Assembly (NCBI GenBank): GCA_963932145.1
Contig: OZ010573.1
Span: forward strand, 27,407,963 to 27,471,962
Direction of reading: 5' to 3'
DNA from: Acanthosepion lycidas
Lineage: Eukaryota; Mollusca; Cephalopoda; Sepiida; Sepiidae
Length of the DNA: 64,000 bases
Of the stretch, positions 43,740 through 55,005 are shown one piece after another (position 1 is the stretch's first letter; each line of letters begins with the position of its first letter). The position numbers and the translations under genes are program-made. The notes under the pieces were generated by a model that was given only the letters and a program-made list of their open reading frames with translations, did not search any database and was not told where the DNA came from.

Positions 43740-44427
43740 GTGACACGGCTGCACTTTCTCCTCATTCACGCTTTCTTTTTAATTCAATTTTCCCTTTCTT
43801 CACTCTCGTCATCACTTTCTCTCACGCTCTCTTACCTCAGCATTTTTCTCTGTCCTCCATTGCGCTTTTTTTTCCCATTTTCCTCCTGCACATCTGTCTT
43901 TTGTTTTCTTTCTTTTTCTGAATTTTCCAGTTTTGGCCATTTTTCTCTCTCGTTCTATCTCCCCTTTCTCTTTTTTAATTTTTTTCTCTGTCTTTCTTTT
44001 TCTTCATCTTTTCTCTCATTCTCTCGATTTACTTCTTTATCTTTCCTTACCTTTCTTTTTCTTGCTCGCTTTCTTTTTTTCTTTCTTTTTTTCTTTCTTT
44101 CTTTCTATCCTTTTTTCTATCCATTTTTCCTTTTTCTCCTGGACAACTGTCTTTTTTCTTTCTTTTTCTGACTTTTCCCGTTTTAGCCATTTTTCTCTCT
44201 CACAAGTTTCTTTCTTATTGTTCATTTTTTTATTTCTTTATCTTTTCTTTCTTTTTATATTTTCTTCCTTTTTGCTCATTTTTCTCTTTCTTTATTTCCA
44301 TCTTTCTCTCGCACTATCCCTCATTTCTCTTTCTTTATCTCTGTCTTTCTTTCTCTTCATCTTTTCTCTCTTTCTCTTGATTTACTTCTTTTTCTTTCCT
44401 TACCTTTCTGTCTCTCTCGCTCGCTCG

Positions 44428-44470
<43 letters not shown>

Positions 44471-44915
44471 TCCTTACCTTTCTCTCTCTCGCTCGCTTCC
44501 TTTCTTTCTTTATATCCTTCTTTCTGTTCATTTTTTTCTTTTCCTCCTGTACATCTGTGTTTTTTTTTCTTTTTCTGTCTTTTCCCTTTTTAGCCATTTT
44601 TCTCTCTCACAAGTTTCTTTCTTATTGTTCATTTTTTATTTCTTTATCTTTTCTTTCTTTTTATATTTTCTTCCTTTTTGTTTATTTTTCTCTTTCTTTA
44701 TTTCCTTCTTTCTCTCACTATATCTCTCCTTTTTCTTCTTGTCTGTCTTTCTCTTCATCTTTTATTTCTTTCTCTCTTTCTCTTACTTTCGTATCGTTTT
44801 TCTTTTTCTTTCCTTCTTTTTTTACTTTCTTTATTTGTTTCTTTCTCCTTGTTTCTCTCTCTTTCTGTCTTTGTCTCTTTCTTTTCAACTTTGTTTTCAA
44901 ACTCTTCATTTAGGT
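43740..44915 (+). repeat. 1.2 kb pyrimidine tract with ~407 bp internal repeat
   Basis: Plus strand is nearly all T and C. AGCCATTTTTCTCTCTCACA, then AGTTTCTTTCTTATTGTTC occurs at 44185 and again at 44592 with matching sequence either side. The tract therefore expanded by copying larger blocks and not only by slippage of (TTTC)n, which is itself present at 44425-44470. The open frames of up to 326 codons are artefacts. Confidence 0.9.
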
Positions 44916-45104
44916 AAATAAAATATATAAATTTCAATTTAACCAATTACCATTTAAAATTGAAATAAATGTTAATTATCCAAATATGGAGAACAAAGTT
45001 ATAATCGAGGAAAGCATGTCTTCAACAAAGAAAAATCAGTAAATGATCAATGGTTGGTTTCCTGTGACATGCCAGAGAATTCTTCTTGACAGAATCTATT
45101 TTTC

Positions 45105-45735
45105 ATATTTAAATCTACCATTCGTCTACAAGGAAAGTTAGTTCATAGTGCCGTGCTCGACAAGTTTTCTTGTCAAAATCTTTCTTACATATTTATAAGC
45201 CATTGCTTTGAATTTTATTGTCACATTTTGGTCTCCTGATCCTGCTATATGTTTAGAGATTCTTGATAGAATCCAAAGAAGAATCTGCAGTGTTAATGGT
45301 CCTGACCTGGCATCTCGGCTTCAGTCACTTTCCTACCGCCGTAATGTAGATTCCCTGTGCTTTTTCTATATATACTTTGATGGCAATTGTTCTGATGAAC
45401 TTTCCTCTATAGTACATAGACTCTATGAATTTAAGCGCAGTACTAGATTGGTGGCAAAATCTTAACATTTTACAGTTGAAATGGCTAGATCTAACCGTAA
45501 ATTCTATGATAACAGTTTCTGCTACCGCACTTGGCATCTGTGGAACTCTCTTCCGGCTTCTTGCTTTCCAGTCAACTTTGATCTTCAAAAATCTAAATGT
45601 GATGTCAATCGTTATCTTCTTAATTGTTCTGTCTTCTCAATAGTATGTTTCTCATATTCTCTAACACTCAGTAACTCCTTGCGTCTTAGTGGCTTTATTA
45701 CTTTGCTTAGGGTGAAATAATTAAAAATCTGTTAC
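45105..45735 (+). mobile_element. LINE family A, C-terminal and 3' end
   Basis: Frames give YFDGNCSDELSSIVHRLYEF and KRSTRLVAKS, then KFYDNSFCYRTWHLWNSLPA and SCFPVNFDLQKSKCDVNRYL. The 3' UTR has TCTCTAACACTCAGTAACTC, GCGTCTTAGTGGC and CTTAGGGTGAAATAATT. This is the cleanest family A 3' end in the window and serves as the reference for interrupted copies. Confidence 0.85.
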
Positions 45736-46009
45736 TCAGCATCGGGTACGCCTTCGATGCCGTCACAGAAATGTCCTCATCCTCGAATCAAGTGGTTCCC
45801 TTTCATTTTGGTCACCATGTTCAAGATAACGGTCTTCAACTACGAAGCTATATGTTGGTTGCAGTAGGGACACGATCGGGAAAAATTTCGGTCAGCCACC
45901 CCTCCTGGAATATGTGGGAAGTAGCAGTGTCCTGCACCCACTCACCTGAGATTGACAACCGTGTCCAGCACCTTGGTATAGAGGCGGTATTCAGTTTCTG
46001 TCATTGTTT

Positions 46010-46665
46010 TTTTTTTTATTATTATTATTTAATCATTTAATTCTGAACAAGGTAATACAGCCACTAAGACGCAGGAGGGGGTTACTGACTGTTACAGAAT
46101 ATGAGGAAAAAACCTGTTAAAGAGACAGAACAATAAAAGACAAGAATTAAGAAGACAGAAAATAACGATTGGTATTGCATTTACATTTTTGAAGATCAAA
46201 GTTGATCGGAATCAAGGAGCCGGAAAAAGAGTTCCACAAGCGAGAAGTGGGAGAGAAGAAACTATTAGCAAAGAACTTATGGTTACAGTTAGTCATTTCA
46301 ACTATAAAATGACGAGGCCTTGCCGCTAATCTAGCACTACGCTTAAATTCTTAAAGTCTAGGTACCACAAAGGAAAGTTCATCAGAACAATTATCATTAA
46401 AGTATTTATAGAAAAGGCACAGGGAAGCTACGTTAAATCGTTGGAAAAGGGACTGAAGCCGAGATGCCAGGTCAGGACCAATAACATTGTAGATTCTTCT
46501 TTGTATTTTATCAAGAATCTTTAAACATATAGCAGGGGCAGGAGACCAAATGTGACAATAATATTCAAAACAAGGCCTTATAAATATGTAAGAAAGATTC
46601 TCACGAGAAAAATTGTCATGCACGACACTATGAATTAACTTTTCTAGCTCTTGATTCAATATAAT
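46010..46665 (-). mobile_element. LINE family A, inverted partner copy
   Basis: The minus-strand frame 46659 to 46351 reads LIHSVVHDNFSRENLSYIFI, RPCFEYYCHIWSPAPAICLK, ILDKIQRRIYNVIGPDLASR, LQSLFQRFNVASLCLFYKYF, NDNCSDELSF. The 3' end lies at 46025-46090 (plus-strand AGCCACTAAGACGCAGGAGG). It lies tail to tail with 45105-45735 across a 275 bp spacer. Confidence 0.85.
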
Positions 46666-47224
46666 TTTCCCACTTCATGTGAGCGAAAAATGTTAGTCCC
46701 AGAAGACTCAATGACTTACATGGATTGTAAGATTTATGCCTTATCCATAACAATGGATACAAATAGGAAGCGGAGAATAATCTTTCATTCTTGTTGCCAA
46801 ACCTTTATGATCATTGCTTATATCTGCTGTGTCATTAAAACATTCACCAACAATTTCAAATTCATCCTCCCGCTTATAGCTTTAACTCATTCATAAAAGA
46901 AACTTCTTCCAATAAAATGCGTTGCATAAAATCCGAAATAGACTCTTTGCTTTCTCCTTCAGAGGTGGATTTGTGGCATATTTTAACGTACGCAACCCTT
47001 CTGATGTCTGCTGTTTCATTAATAATTATCGAATATCCTGAACAGATTTTTACACCATTTACTATGCTGTCTTAAAACAAACCTAGATATCAAAAATTTC
47101 GTTTTGGAAAATAGTTGAGATCCACTGCATATCTAGCTGCGAGTTTTCAACATTTTTTTTCTCGCTAAGGAATATTCTTGAAATGAAGATATAGAATTTC
47201 CAAAACGTTACGATAATTCTCCTT
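46666..47224. other. No recognised gene
   Basis: AT-rich. The left edge may continue the LINE 5' flank. Nothing else is supported. Confidence 0.4.
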
Positions 47225-47570
47225 TTCTATCTGCTGTGTCCTTTCAGAACGTGGGCAATCATGTCTATCCACATCTTCCTATCATCTTTAGCTCTTAGTA
47301 AGTTTTGTTTTTACGTTAACTCTCCCGATTCCTGTACTACCATCCATTTACACGATTACGTTCGGTAAGTGATCATGACTCTCCACAACTTCTCATCCTT
47401 TTTAGCTCTTAGTAAGGTTTGTCTTTTCTTTATCTCTCCTACTCACCGTACTACCATCCATTTACATAAGCTCGTTAAGTAGGTGATCATGACTCTCCAC
47501 AACTTCCTATAATTTGTAGCTCTTAGTAAGGTTTTTCTTCGTTATCTCCCCCATTCCCTGTTCTGCGATA
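47225..47570 (-). mobile_element. RTE-like LINE end in three tandem copies
   Basis: Plus strand GTCCTTTCAGAACGTGGGCA, ATCATGTCTATCCACATCTT and TTTAGCTCTTAGTAAG is the complement of the RTE-like terminus. Its inner part recurs as ATCATGACTCTCCACAACTT at 47372 and 47486. Starts at 47258, 47372 and 47486 give an exact 114 bp period. Only the first copy keeps the terminal GGACA...CACAGCA side. Confidence 0.75.
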
Positions 47571-48639
47571 AAACCGTAAATTTCCCCCCAAGTTAGTGCT
47601 ATGCTAATTATGGGCTCGTTTATCTATGTTTTGTCATTGATAATGGTAGTATTAGTTGTTTCCTTATAAGGAAACATTCGGTATTTATTGCAGCCAGTAC
47701 TACAGTCGGTTGATATTTATAAAATTTCTCTCTCAAAACAATTTTTCAGGAAAATGAATATCTCAAGTCTATTAAATGCTATTGTTCTTTCCAGTACTGA
47801 TGATGGTTTCCTTCCTAACCTTTTGTTTGAAGTAAGGTGGAACATCAACATCTTCATTGTGTCATTATTTTCTATTCGAGTGACTTGTAATATCCATTTT
47901 AGCTGTTGCTCCTATTGAAAGTTCTCAAATGACATGGTTTCTGTTATTTGGTACAATTCTTTGTTTGTGATTGTGTAACGCCAGTTCACCAGGTTCGAAA
48001 ATTATGGCCCTTAATTAAACCTACTGGGTTCATTCACTCGAAACTATTTTTAATCATTGATCTTAGGAAGCGGTTGTATAGAGCTGACACTTTAGATATT
48101 TCTGAACTAGTTTTTGCCATGTATAACATCTATATGAAAGTCTCGATCTGACGAGGAGGCTATTTAAGAACATAATTCGAGTTTTTAGGTTAATATTTCG
48201 ATTTTGTAGAAATTTGCGGTATTGTGCGAAACTACTTCTAGCACAGACTATTCTATGTTCAATTTCTTTATCTTCTATACTAAATTTGTTGTAACTGATT
48301 TATACACTTAGATGTTTGAAGTGTTTAGTATTTATTAATTTAACATAATAATTTTTTTAGGATGTCTTTGGGGAAGGCTCAATAAATAAGAGTTAATAAT
48401 TTTCAACTACTAATTTTCAACCATTTGTTCTTTATATACAATCTTCTGTTTATTCAACGCCGACGATTTTGTGTTTTATCAACAATCTATCCAATTCGTC
48501 ATAGACAACTGATGACAAACACATTGGTCACAGGTAAGTCAAGGATAAAGTTTAAAGTATTTACTTTCGAAATATCTCACTAAACATTTTATCAAATTTC
48601 TGTGTCAAAATTGACTGGTTTGGTACAGTTTCAGTGATA
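47571..48639. other. 1 kb AT-rich stretch, nothing recognised
   Basis: Short frames only, no known repeat. It lies directly left of the 48.6-53 kb mosaic and may include more of it. Confidence 0.35.
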
Positions 48640-48892
48640 TTATCTTTCTGAGCTAGTGGAGAAACATTCTTTGAAAGATAATAAGCATAAAGTACAAAAA
48701 AGACACTGTGTCGTGGGTTGGGGGAACATTGAAGGAAACAATTGTTTCCGACATTTGTATTTGGTGCACAAGATAATTAGAACAGAAATAAAAATTACGA
48801 AAATGATCTTGAAACGGAGAAAATTTTGCATCGTTGTTTTTCGTTCTAACGATGCCCATGCTAGAACTAGTGGGGTTATACAAGCAGGGTAG

Positions 48893-49860
48893 GTCGATTT
48901 TGGAACTGTGGTATTACACTCAATTTTAACGTTGTGTTTTGACATGATAAATAAGGACACAAAATATTTTTTCCAAATTGTTACCGATTTTTGAGGAAAT
49001 GGGTTTGAAGATTAAGTTTAAGTTTAAAATTGTAGCTTTGGAATTTAATTCCAGTGATCAGTAAAAACCTTATAGCACTGCGTTATAAAATTTATAATTT
49101 ACTGAAGCTTCACAAATTGTATATGGAAAAGATGCATGGCACAAGTACATTATTACTAAAACATTATGCCGTCAAATAAGACCTTCATTTACTTCAAAGT
49201 GAAATTATACTATTATAAAACAATTCAACAATATTTTTATGTAATATATTATACAGTACTGACGTTTTAGTGCCATTTTTAATAAACAAGGCAAGTTTAA
49301 AACATTTTGTCTTATAATTTGAACCCAGAAATATTATGGTCCTCTATAGATTTTTATCTATTTTTTCTTTTTATTAATTATGATCTAACAAATCTAAAAA
49401 TGATCTATTCATTGAGTAGTCTTTTTTGTAATCTTTTACAGTTTTTTTTTTTTTTTTTTTTTTTTTTACATAGTTTTTACTTATCGAATAAAGTAAAAAG
49501 AAATTTGCATGTTTTGCTTGTGATGTTTCATAATTAGAATTTTATTTTGGATATATTTTCCTTTCAATGTAACTAATACGAACTATATCAACTTTATTTG
49601 TATTTATTCTTGAAATAATAAAATTTTAAGTCAGTTTGGAAGCAGAAACCTGCGGAAATTACGTATTTCTTTACATTTTATTCAGACGATCTTTAAAGCT
49701 AAATGCTCAAAAATTGGGAAAATCTATGAAATTAAGTTTTGATGATATTATATAGCATATCATACCCCAGCTTTCATATCGAGTGCAACATTGATTTTTT
49801 AATAAAAGGGAAAATCAACCTGGTCTTTTGTACAACAGGCACTAAGACCGGAAATAATGA
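48893..49860 (+). repeat. Left arm of ~0.9 kb inverted repeat
   Basis: Opens GGTCGATTTTGGAACTGTGG, includes ACATGATAAATAAG, AAAATTTATAATTTACTGAA, GTAATATATTATACAGTACT, GTCTTATAATTTGAACCCAG, AGTCAGTTTGGAAG and ends near CAACCTGGTCTTTTGTAC. Each of these words has its reverse complement, slightly changed, in the right arm in reverse order. Confidence 0.8.
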
Positions 49861-50204
49861 TTTTTTCATTTCTTTTTATATTACTAAAGATTAAGTGCTG
49901 TTGATCATTAATATCAATGTTTGTTATTGAATTTTATAAAAGTTAAATTGGGGACCAGTTTGCTATGTAAATTCATTGTAAATTGATCCCCGATGAAAGC
50001 CAAAACAAAATATGATCATACCACGTGATTTCATAAATCATACCACGTGATTTATTAAAATGTAAAAAAAAGAATCTAGTAATCTGGAATTCATTTCCAT
50101 CTATGACTATCGATTAAACACTCCAGATTACGAATTAAAACAAAAATTTACACGTTAAAAAATCACGTCGTTTAGACATATTTGTTTTTGGCTTCCGCAG
50201 GGTA

Positions 50205-50480
50205 TCAATTTAAAGAAAATGGAAACTATCATGAAGAGACAGTTGAGATTTCTGAGCCACATAATGAGGAAGAGTGGCTTGGAAAATCTGTTACTCACAG
50301 GACAGATTGAGGCCAAGAGGAACAGAGAAAAAACAACGCATAGCATACTTGACGAACGATGACGGAACAAGGTTTAGAAATAAAGAAAGAGTAGAATTTA
50401 TTTAGAGCTGCAAGGGATAGGAAATTGTGGAGAGTCATGATCGCCTACATCCTGAGGGCATGTGGCACATAAAGAAGAAG
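50205..50480 (+). mobile_element. RTE-like LINE end inside the mosaic
   Basis: GAAACTATCATGAAGAGACA, TGAGCCACATAATGAGGAAG, CTGTTACTCACAGGACAGAT, TTGTGGAGAGTCATGATCGC and ATGTGGCACATAAAGAAGAA follow the RTE-like terminus. It sits between the small inverted arms at 49966-49993 and 50483-50511. Confidence 0.75.
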
Positions 50481-51337
50481 GGAATCAATTTACAATGAAT
50501 TTACATAACTGTCTCTCTCTATTAGGTTTTATAAAATTAATGCTTAATGTGCTTAATTATAGTAATATGAAAAAAAATTTCTGTTCACAGTGGCTATTTA
50601 TATCTATTACTAAAGTTTCATTCAGTAAAGACTTTCCATGTAACTCTGAACATTCCGTTCAAAGGATATTTGACTATATTCCATATTGCGCAATTGAACT
50701 TTGGACAATTCAAATTGTCTCACATTAAATTCCTCGTCATTTTCATCAATTGAAATACGAGTGTAAGTAAAAAAAAATATCCGCCCTTTCGCCATAAGAT
50801 ATCTTACAGTTGATACTATTGTGCTCACATAGTTAATCGCGCCAGTTATCTTACTGCTGTTACAGTGTAAACATGATCGCCCCGCAAACAGTGTGTACCA
50901 ACAAGCATTGTTAATGTATGCTATAATTTTTAACAGCTGAAAACATCAAACGGATTTTAAATAGAGCGTGTTTTTGTTTGTTTTTAATCAGTTAACACTT
51001 GTTCCGTTACTGAGAGCTTCTCTGTATATCTGGATTCTTCAAGATTGCCAACAATGATAAAACAATTGATATTCTGTTCTAGTAGTCAAATGTAGAAAAA
51101 AAGTAAAAAGATAATCCTTTGATGCTTCAGTCCGAGTAGGCGCGTCGCGAATGCCTTCGCCACGGGCGTGAGTAAGATTTATAAGATGACATCTAATTAT
51201 CGGCATTCTCTACTTCAAATGAAATCTCAAAGACTGATAAAGAACTAAAAAGGAGTGTTAAGTTTCAATCGCGTTCAGAGCGAAAAAGTTGCAGCGGTTT
51301 CTTTTGTTAAAGTGACTCTCATGCGCACTCTTTTTCG

Positions 51338-51605
51338 CATTCTCTCTCTCTCTCCCTCTCTCTCTTTCATTTCTTCTTCTCTTTCTATCTCTCATTCTCT
51401 TCCCTCTCTTTCACTCTCTTTCTTTCTCCTCTTTCCCCCTCTCTTCCTCTCTTTCACTCTCTCTTTATCTCTCTCTCTTCCTTTCTCTCTCTTTCATTTC
51501 TTCTTCTCTTTCTATCTCTCATTCTCTTCCCTCTCTTTCTCTCTCTTTCTTTCTCCTCTTTCCCCCTCTCTTTCCCTCTCTCTTTCTCTCTCTCTCTCTC
51601 TCCCA
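51338..51605 (+). repeat. CT-rich tract with 127 bp tandem duplication
   Basis: The block TTTCATTTCTTCTTCTCTTT, CTATCTCTCATTC, CCCTCTCTTTC recurs 127 bp later (51366 and 51493). It abuts the right arm of the mosaic. Confidence 0.9.
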
Positions 51606-51611
51606 GCTACT

Positions 51612-52490
51612 TGATGGCTTATGTGCTAATGTACGAATAGGGCAGGTTGATTTTTCATTTTTCTTAGAATATCAACATTGCACACAATGTGAAAGCTGGG
51701 GTTTGATGTGATAAGTACTGTTACCAAAAATTAGATGCATAGCTTTTAGCAGTTTTTGAGCATTTGGTTTTAAATTCGTCTGAAAACTGTACAGAAATAC
51801 GTAATTACTGCAGGATTTTACTTCCAAACTGACTTCAAAATTTTACTATTTCAAGAATAGATCCAAATAAAGTTGATATATTTTATATTACACCAGAATT
51901 CTAATTAATCACAAGAAGCAAAATATGTAATTTTTTTACCGTATTCGATAATTAAAAACTATGTAAAAAAAATTGTAAACGATTACAAAAAAGGCTAGTC
52001 AATGATTAAGATCTTACACCATTTGTTAGGTTATATTAATAAAAACAAAAAAATAGATAAATATTTATATAACACCATAAAAGTGCTGGGTTCAAATTAT
52101 AAGACAAAACGTTTTAAATTTGCATTGTTTATTGAAAATATCACTAAAACGACGGCACTGTATAATATATTACATCATAAATTGTTTTATAGGAGGATAA
52201 TTTCTCTTTGAAGAAATTGAAGATCTTATTTGATGGCACAATGCTTTAGTAATAATGTGCTTGTACCATTCATCTTTTTGTGAAGCGTTATTAAATTATA
52301 AATTTTATAAGGCATTCAATGATCACCAGAATGAAATTCCAACGTTGCAATTTTAAGCTTCAAACCCTATTTCACAAAAAACGTAACTAATTGGAGAAAA
52401 AAATCTGCGTTCTTATTTATCATGTTAAACAGCAACTTTCAAATTGAGTGCAATACCACGGTTCCAAAATCGACCTACTTTAATGTTTAT
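51612..52490 (-). repeat. Right arm of ~0.9 kb inverted repeat
   Basis: On the minus strand it reads GGTCGATTTTGGAACCGTGG, ACATGATAAATAAG, AAAATTTATAATTTAATAAC, GTAATATATTATACAGTGCC, GTCTTATAATTTGAACCCAG, AGTCAGTTTGGAAG, ending near CAACCTGCCCTATTCGTAC. Identity is estimated by eye at 75-85%, so the two arms are old or have been drifting. Confidence 0.8.
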
Positions 52491-53089
52491 TGCTTAACTC
52501 TTTTGTACCAAATACATGTATCGTCTGGAAATAACCAAAACTGTGGAAATATGACATATGCATGACAGTTCAAATAAACGTTCCGCTGCAATTTTTTATA
52601 TAAATTTAGTAAACGTGGAAGAAAATAATCGTGCCGTGGAGAAATCTTTTGGCAAAAATAACAATCGTGGCGTACCAAATAAATACGGTGCCAGTGGGTA
52701 GAATTGAAGAAAATATTTTAATCGTGTTCGAACTTGTATTTGGTACAACGACAGAAATAAAAAAAAAAAAGAAAAAGAAAATAATTTCTAAACTGAAAAT
52801 ATTTTGCGTCGTTATCCATCACCGCATGCAATTTCTAGAACTTTTTTTGCACAAAAGTTTCTTTTTTTTTCTAAAGACTTTCAATGGAACTATACATATT
52901 CTTTTCAAAGAATATTTTTGTGTATTCCGTATTGCTGACATATTGCTGACAGAAACATTGAGAAAAAGCCAAATGTAAGCATTTACCAATTTTATGAACT
53001 TCCAAGCTGTTCTCCTGAATTTCTTTTACTGTTAAATTTCTTTTTTTTAGCATATTTCTTTTAAGAATATTTAATTTTTAATGTGATAT

Positions 53090-55005
53090 TAGGCTATGTA
53101 TAAAACAACGATCTTCTTGATGGCATCACTTCTCAATTCGGTATCTAAACTGATGACAACCATTTATTCCTGTCTTAATAGTAAGTCTGAGCGGTCCAAT
53201 AAGGTTAAATTGGCAGTTGATCTAAAAAGTGATATACATTTCGTTGTTAACTGGGACAAGGAATGGCTTGTTAATTTTAACGACTCAAAAACGCAACTGC
53301 TCTCTTCTAATCGTATGAGAGAACCCTTTATACCTTCCATCAGCATGGCTGATGCTAACCTCCAGGAGAGTGACTCATTGCGCCTTCTCGGACTAACGTT
53401 TTTCGGTGACGTGAAGTCGAAAGATATTGAATCAATTGCTAGGTCAGCAGCTAGGAAAGTTGGTTCATTGTGTCGTACTAGACATTTATTTTCAACAGAA
53501 TCTTTCTTACATATTTATAAGTCTACCATTCGCCGTTACTTTGGATATTGCTGCCACATCTAGTCTGGTGTTCCTGCTATATATTTAGGAATTCTTGATA
53601 AAATCCAAAGAAGAATCAGCAATGTTATTGGTCTTGATCTGGCATCTCGCATTCAGTCCCTTTTCCCACCGCCATAATGTAGCTTCCCTCTACCTTTTCT
53701 ATAAATACTTTGATGGTAATTGTTCTGATGAAATTTACTTTATGGTACAAAGAGTTTATGAATTTAAGCGCATTACTAGTTTAGCGACAAGCTGAAATGG
53801 CTAGACGTAACCGTAAGTTCTACGCTAACAGTTTCTTCTATCGCAATTCTCGCTTGTGGAACTCTCTTCTGCCTTCTTGCTTCCCAGCCAATTTTGATCT
53901 TCAAAAAATGAAATTCACTGTCAATCGTTATCGTTTGTCTTCTTAATTCTTGTTCTTTTAATTGTTCTCTCTCTTTAATAGTATTTTTCTTATATCTTGA
54001 ATATACGTGCGTACCGACATAAAAGTTTCTTTTTTTTTTTTTTCCTTTTTTTTTCTTTTTCTTTTTTTTGAGATACGAGCCGGAGTTCAGTCGATTTTTT
54101 GCCTTGAGATACGAACTGAATTTTGAAATACGAGCGAGTTTCAGTTAAGCCTCTTCTAGCTGGTGCGGCGAGCGCTAAGCTTCAAGAATATTTCCACTCG
54201 CAGTACACGTGATCACCTCGCCCTGGAAGGATCTCTGTTACGTCTTTTTGCCGTTATTTTGCAAAATTCCTTTAGTGAAACCATGAGTCCAAAGAAAGTA
54301 AATGTAAAGAGTAGTGGTGAAAAACCGAAACGTATGATTTCTCTTGAGCTAAAGCAGGAAATTATAAAAACATGAGGAAGACGTAGGGGTAATGGATTTG
54401 GCGGGACCGTATGAGCGTTCTACATTGATGATAATTAAAGAATTATAAAATTTAAAAATTAAGTAATGGATAAAATGTAAATGTTTAAAAAAAAATTAAA
54501 ATTAGGTGATAAGTTAATCTTTGGTATCATTGATAGGTTGCTAGCTGTTGTTCCCTCTCTCTCTCTCTCTCTCTCTCTCTCACTTTCTCTCTCTCTCACT
54601 TTCTCTCTCTCACTATCACTCTCTCTCTCTCTCTCCCTTCCGACAGTTGGCCTATGACTCCTCCTCTGAATTTCATGGTTTAGTACAGTTTATTTCTTTA
54701 CTATTTGTTTTTTTTTCTTTTATTGTTTGTAAACTACATTTCTTGTTTATTCACACGTTTTTGCTTGTAAATACAAAAATAGGGGTGAGTTTTAGGAAAA
54801 TAAGGGTGATTTTTAGGGACTTGGAACGGATTGAAAATATTCCCATTAATTTCAATGGGGAAAACTGATTTGAGATACAAGTGTTTTGAGTTACGAGCTC
54901 GGTCTTGGAATGAATTAAATTCGTATCTCAATGCATTAGTGTATTCTCTAACACTCAGTAACCCCTTTCGTCTTGTCATGCTTGGGGTGAAGTGATTGAA
55001 AAAAT
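53090..55005 (+). mobile_element. LINE family A copy split by a Tigger-like element
   Basis: The 155-codon frame 53096-53563 reads KSERSNKVKLAVDLKSDIHF, VVNWDKEWLVNFNDSKTQLL, SISMADANLQESDSLRLLGL, SIARSAARKVGSLCRTRHLF, FLHIYKSTIRRYFGYCCHI. The YADD box just upstream is lost by a small deletion. The C-terminal block and start of the 3' UTR run to about 53995 (AATAGTATTTTTCTTATATC). The rest of the UTR resumes at about 54943 with TATTCTCTAACACTCAGTAA and ends CTTGGGGTGAAGTGATTG at 55000. Copy 45105-45735 shows the uninterrupted form. Confidence 0.85.
53996..54945 (+). mobile_element. Tigger/pogo-like DNA transposon, internally deleted
   Basis: The ends carry GAGATACGAGCC and, at the right, GAGTTACGAGCTCGGTC plus AATTCGTATCTCAATGC, the inverted 'tacgag' style known from Tigger elements. 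AATTTCAATGGGGAAAAC is present near the right end. The frame starting near 54282 reads MSPKKVNVKSSGEKPKRMIS, LELKQEIIKT, then after a stop EDVGVMDLAGPYERSTLM-like residues. This is the N-terminal helix-turn-helix of pogo/Tigger transposases. The DDE part is deleted and a (CT)n array at 54556-54640 occupies the middle. The element interrupts a LINE 3' UTR, so it is younger than that LINE copy. Confidence 0.75.

Larger units (their letters stand above)
48640..53053. mobile_element. Unclassified mosaic with long inverted arms
   Basis: Module Y at 48893-49860 is matched in reverse complement at 51612-52490 over most of its length. Module X at 48650-48880 is matched in direct orientation at 52590-52850 (TTGTATTTGGTGCAC / TTGTATTTGGTACAAC, TTTTGCATCGTTG / TTTTGCGTCGTTA). 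Module Z at 50605-50700 is matched directly at 52855-52960 (CCATGTAACT...ATTCCATATTGC / CAATGGAACT...ATTCCGTATTGC). An inner arm at 49866-49993 is matched inverted at 50483-50590. Minus-strand peptides in X, X', Z and Z' are alike but broken (for example CTKYKCRKQL / CTKYKFEHD; FERNVQSYMESL / FEKNMYSSIESL). A decayed transposon with a coding part and long repeats is inferred. The family is unknown. Confidence 0.55.

Noticed and set aside
43933..44913. 326-codon open reading frame
   Set aside because: Same reason: T/C-only sequence lacks stop codons on the plus strand because stops need A or G.
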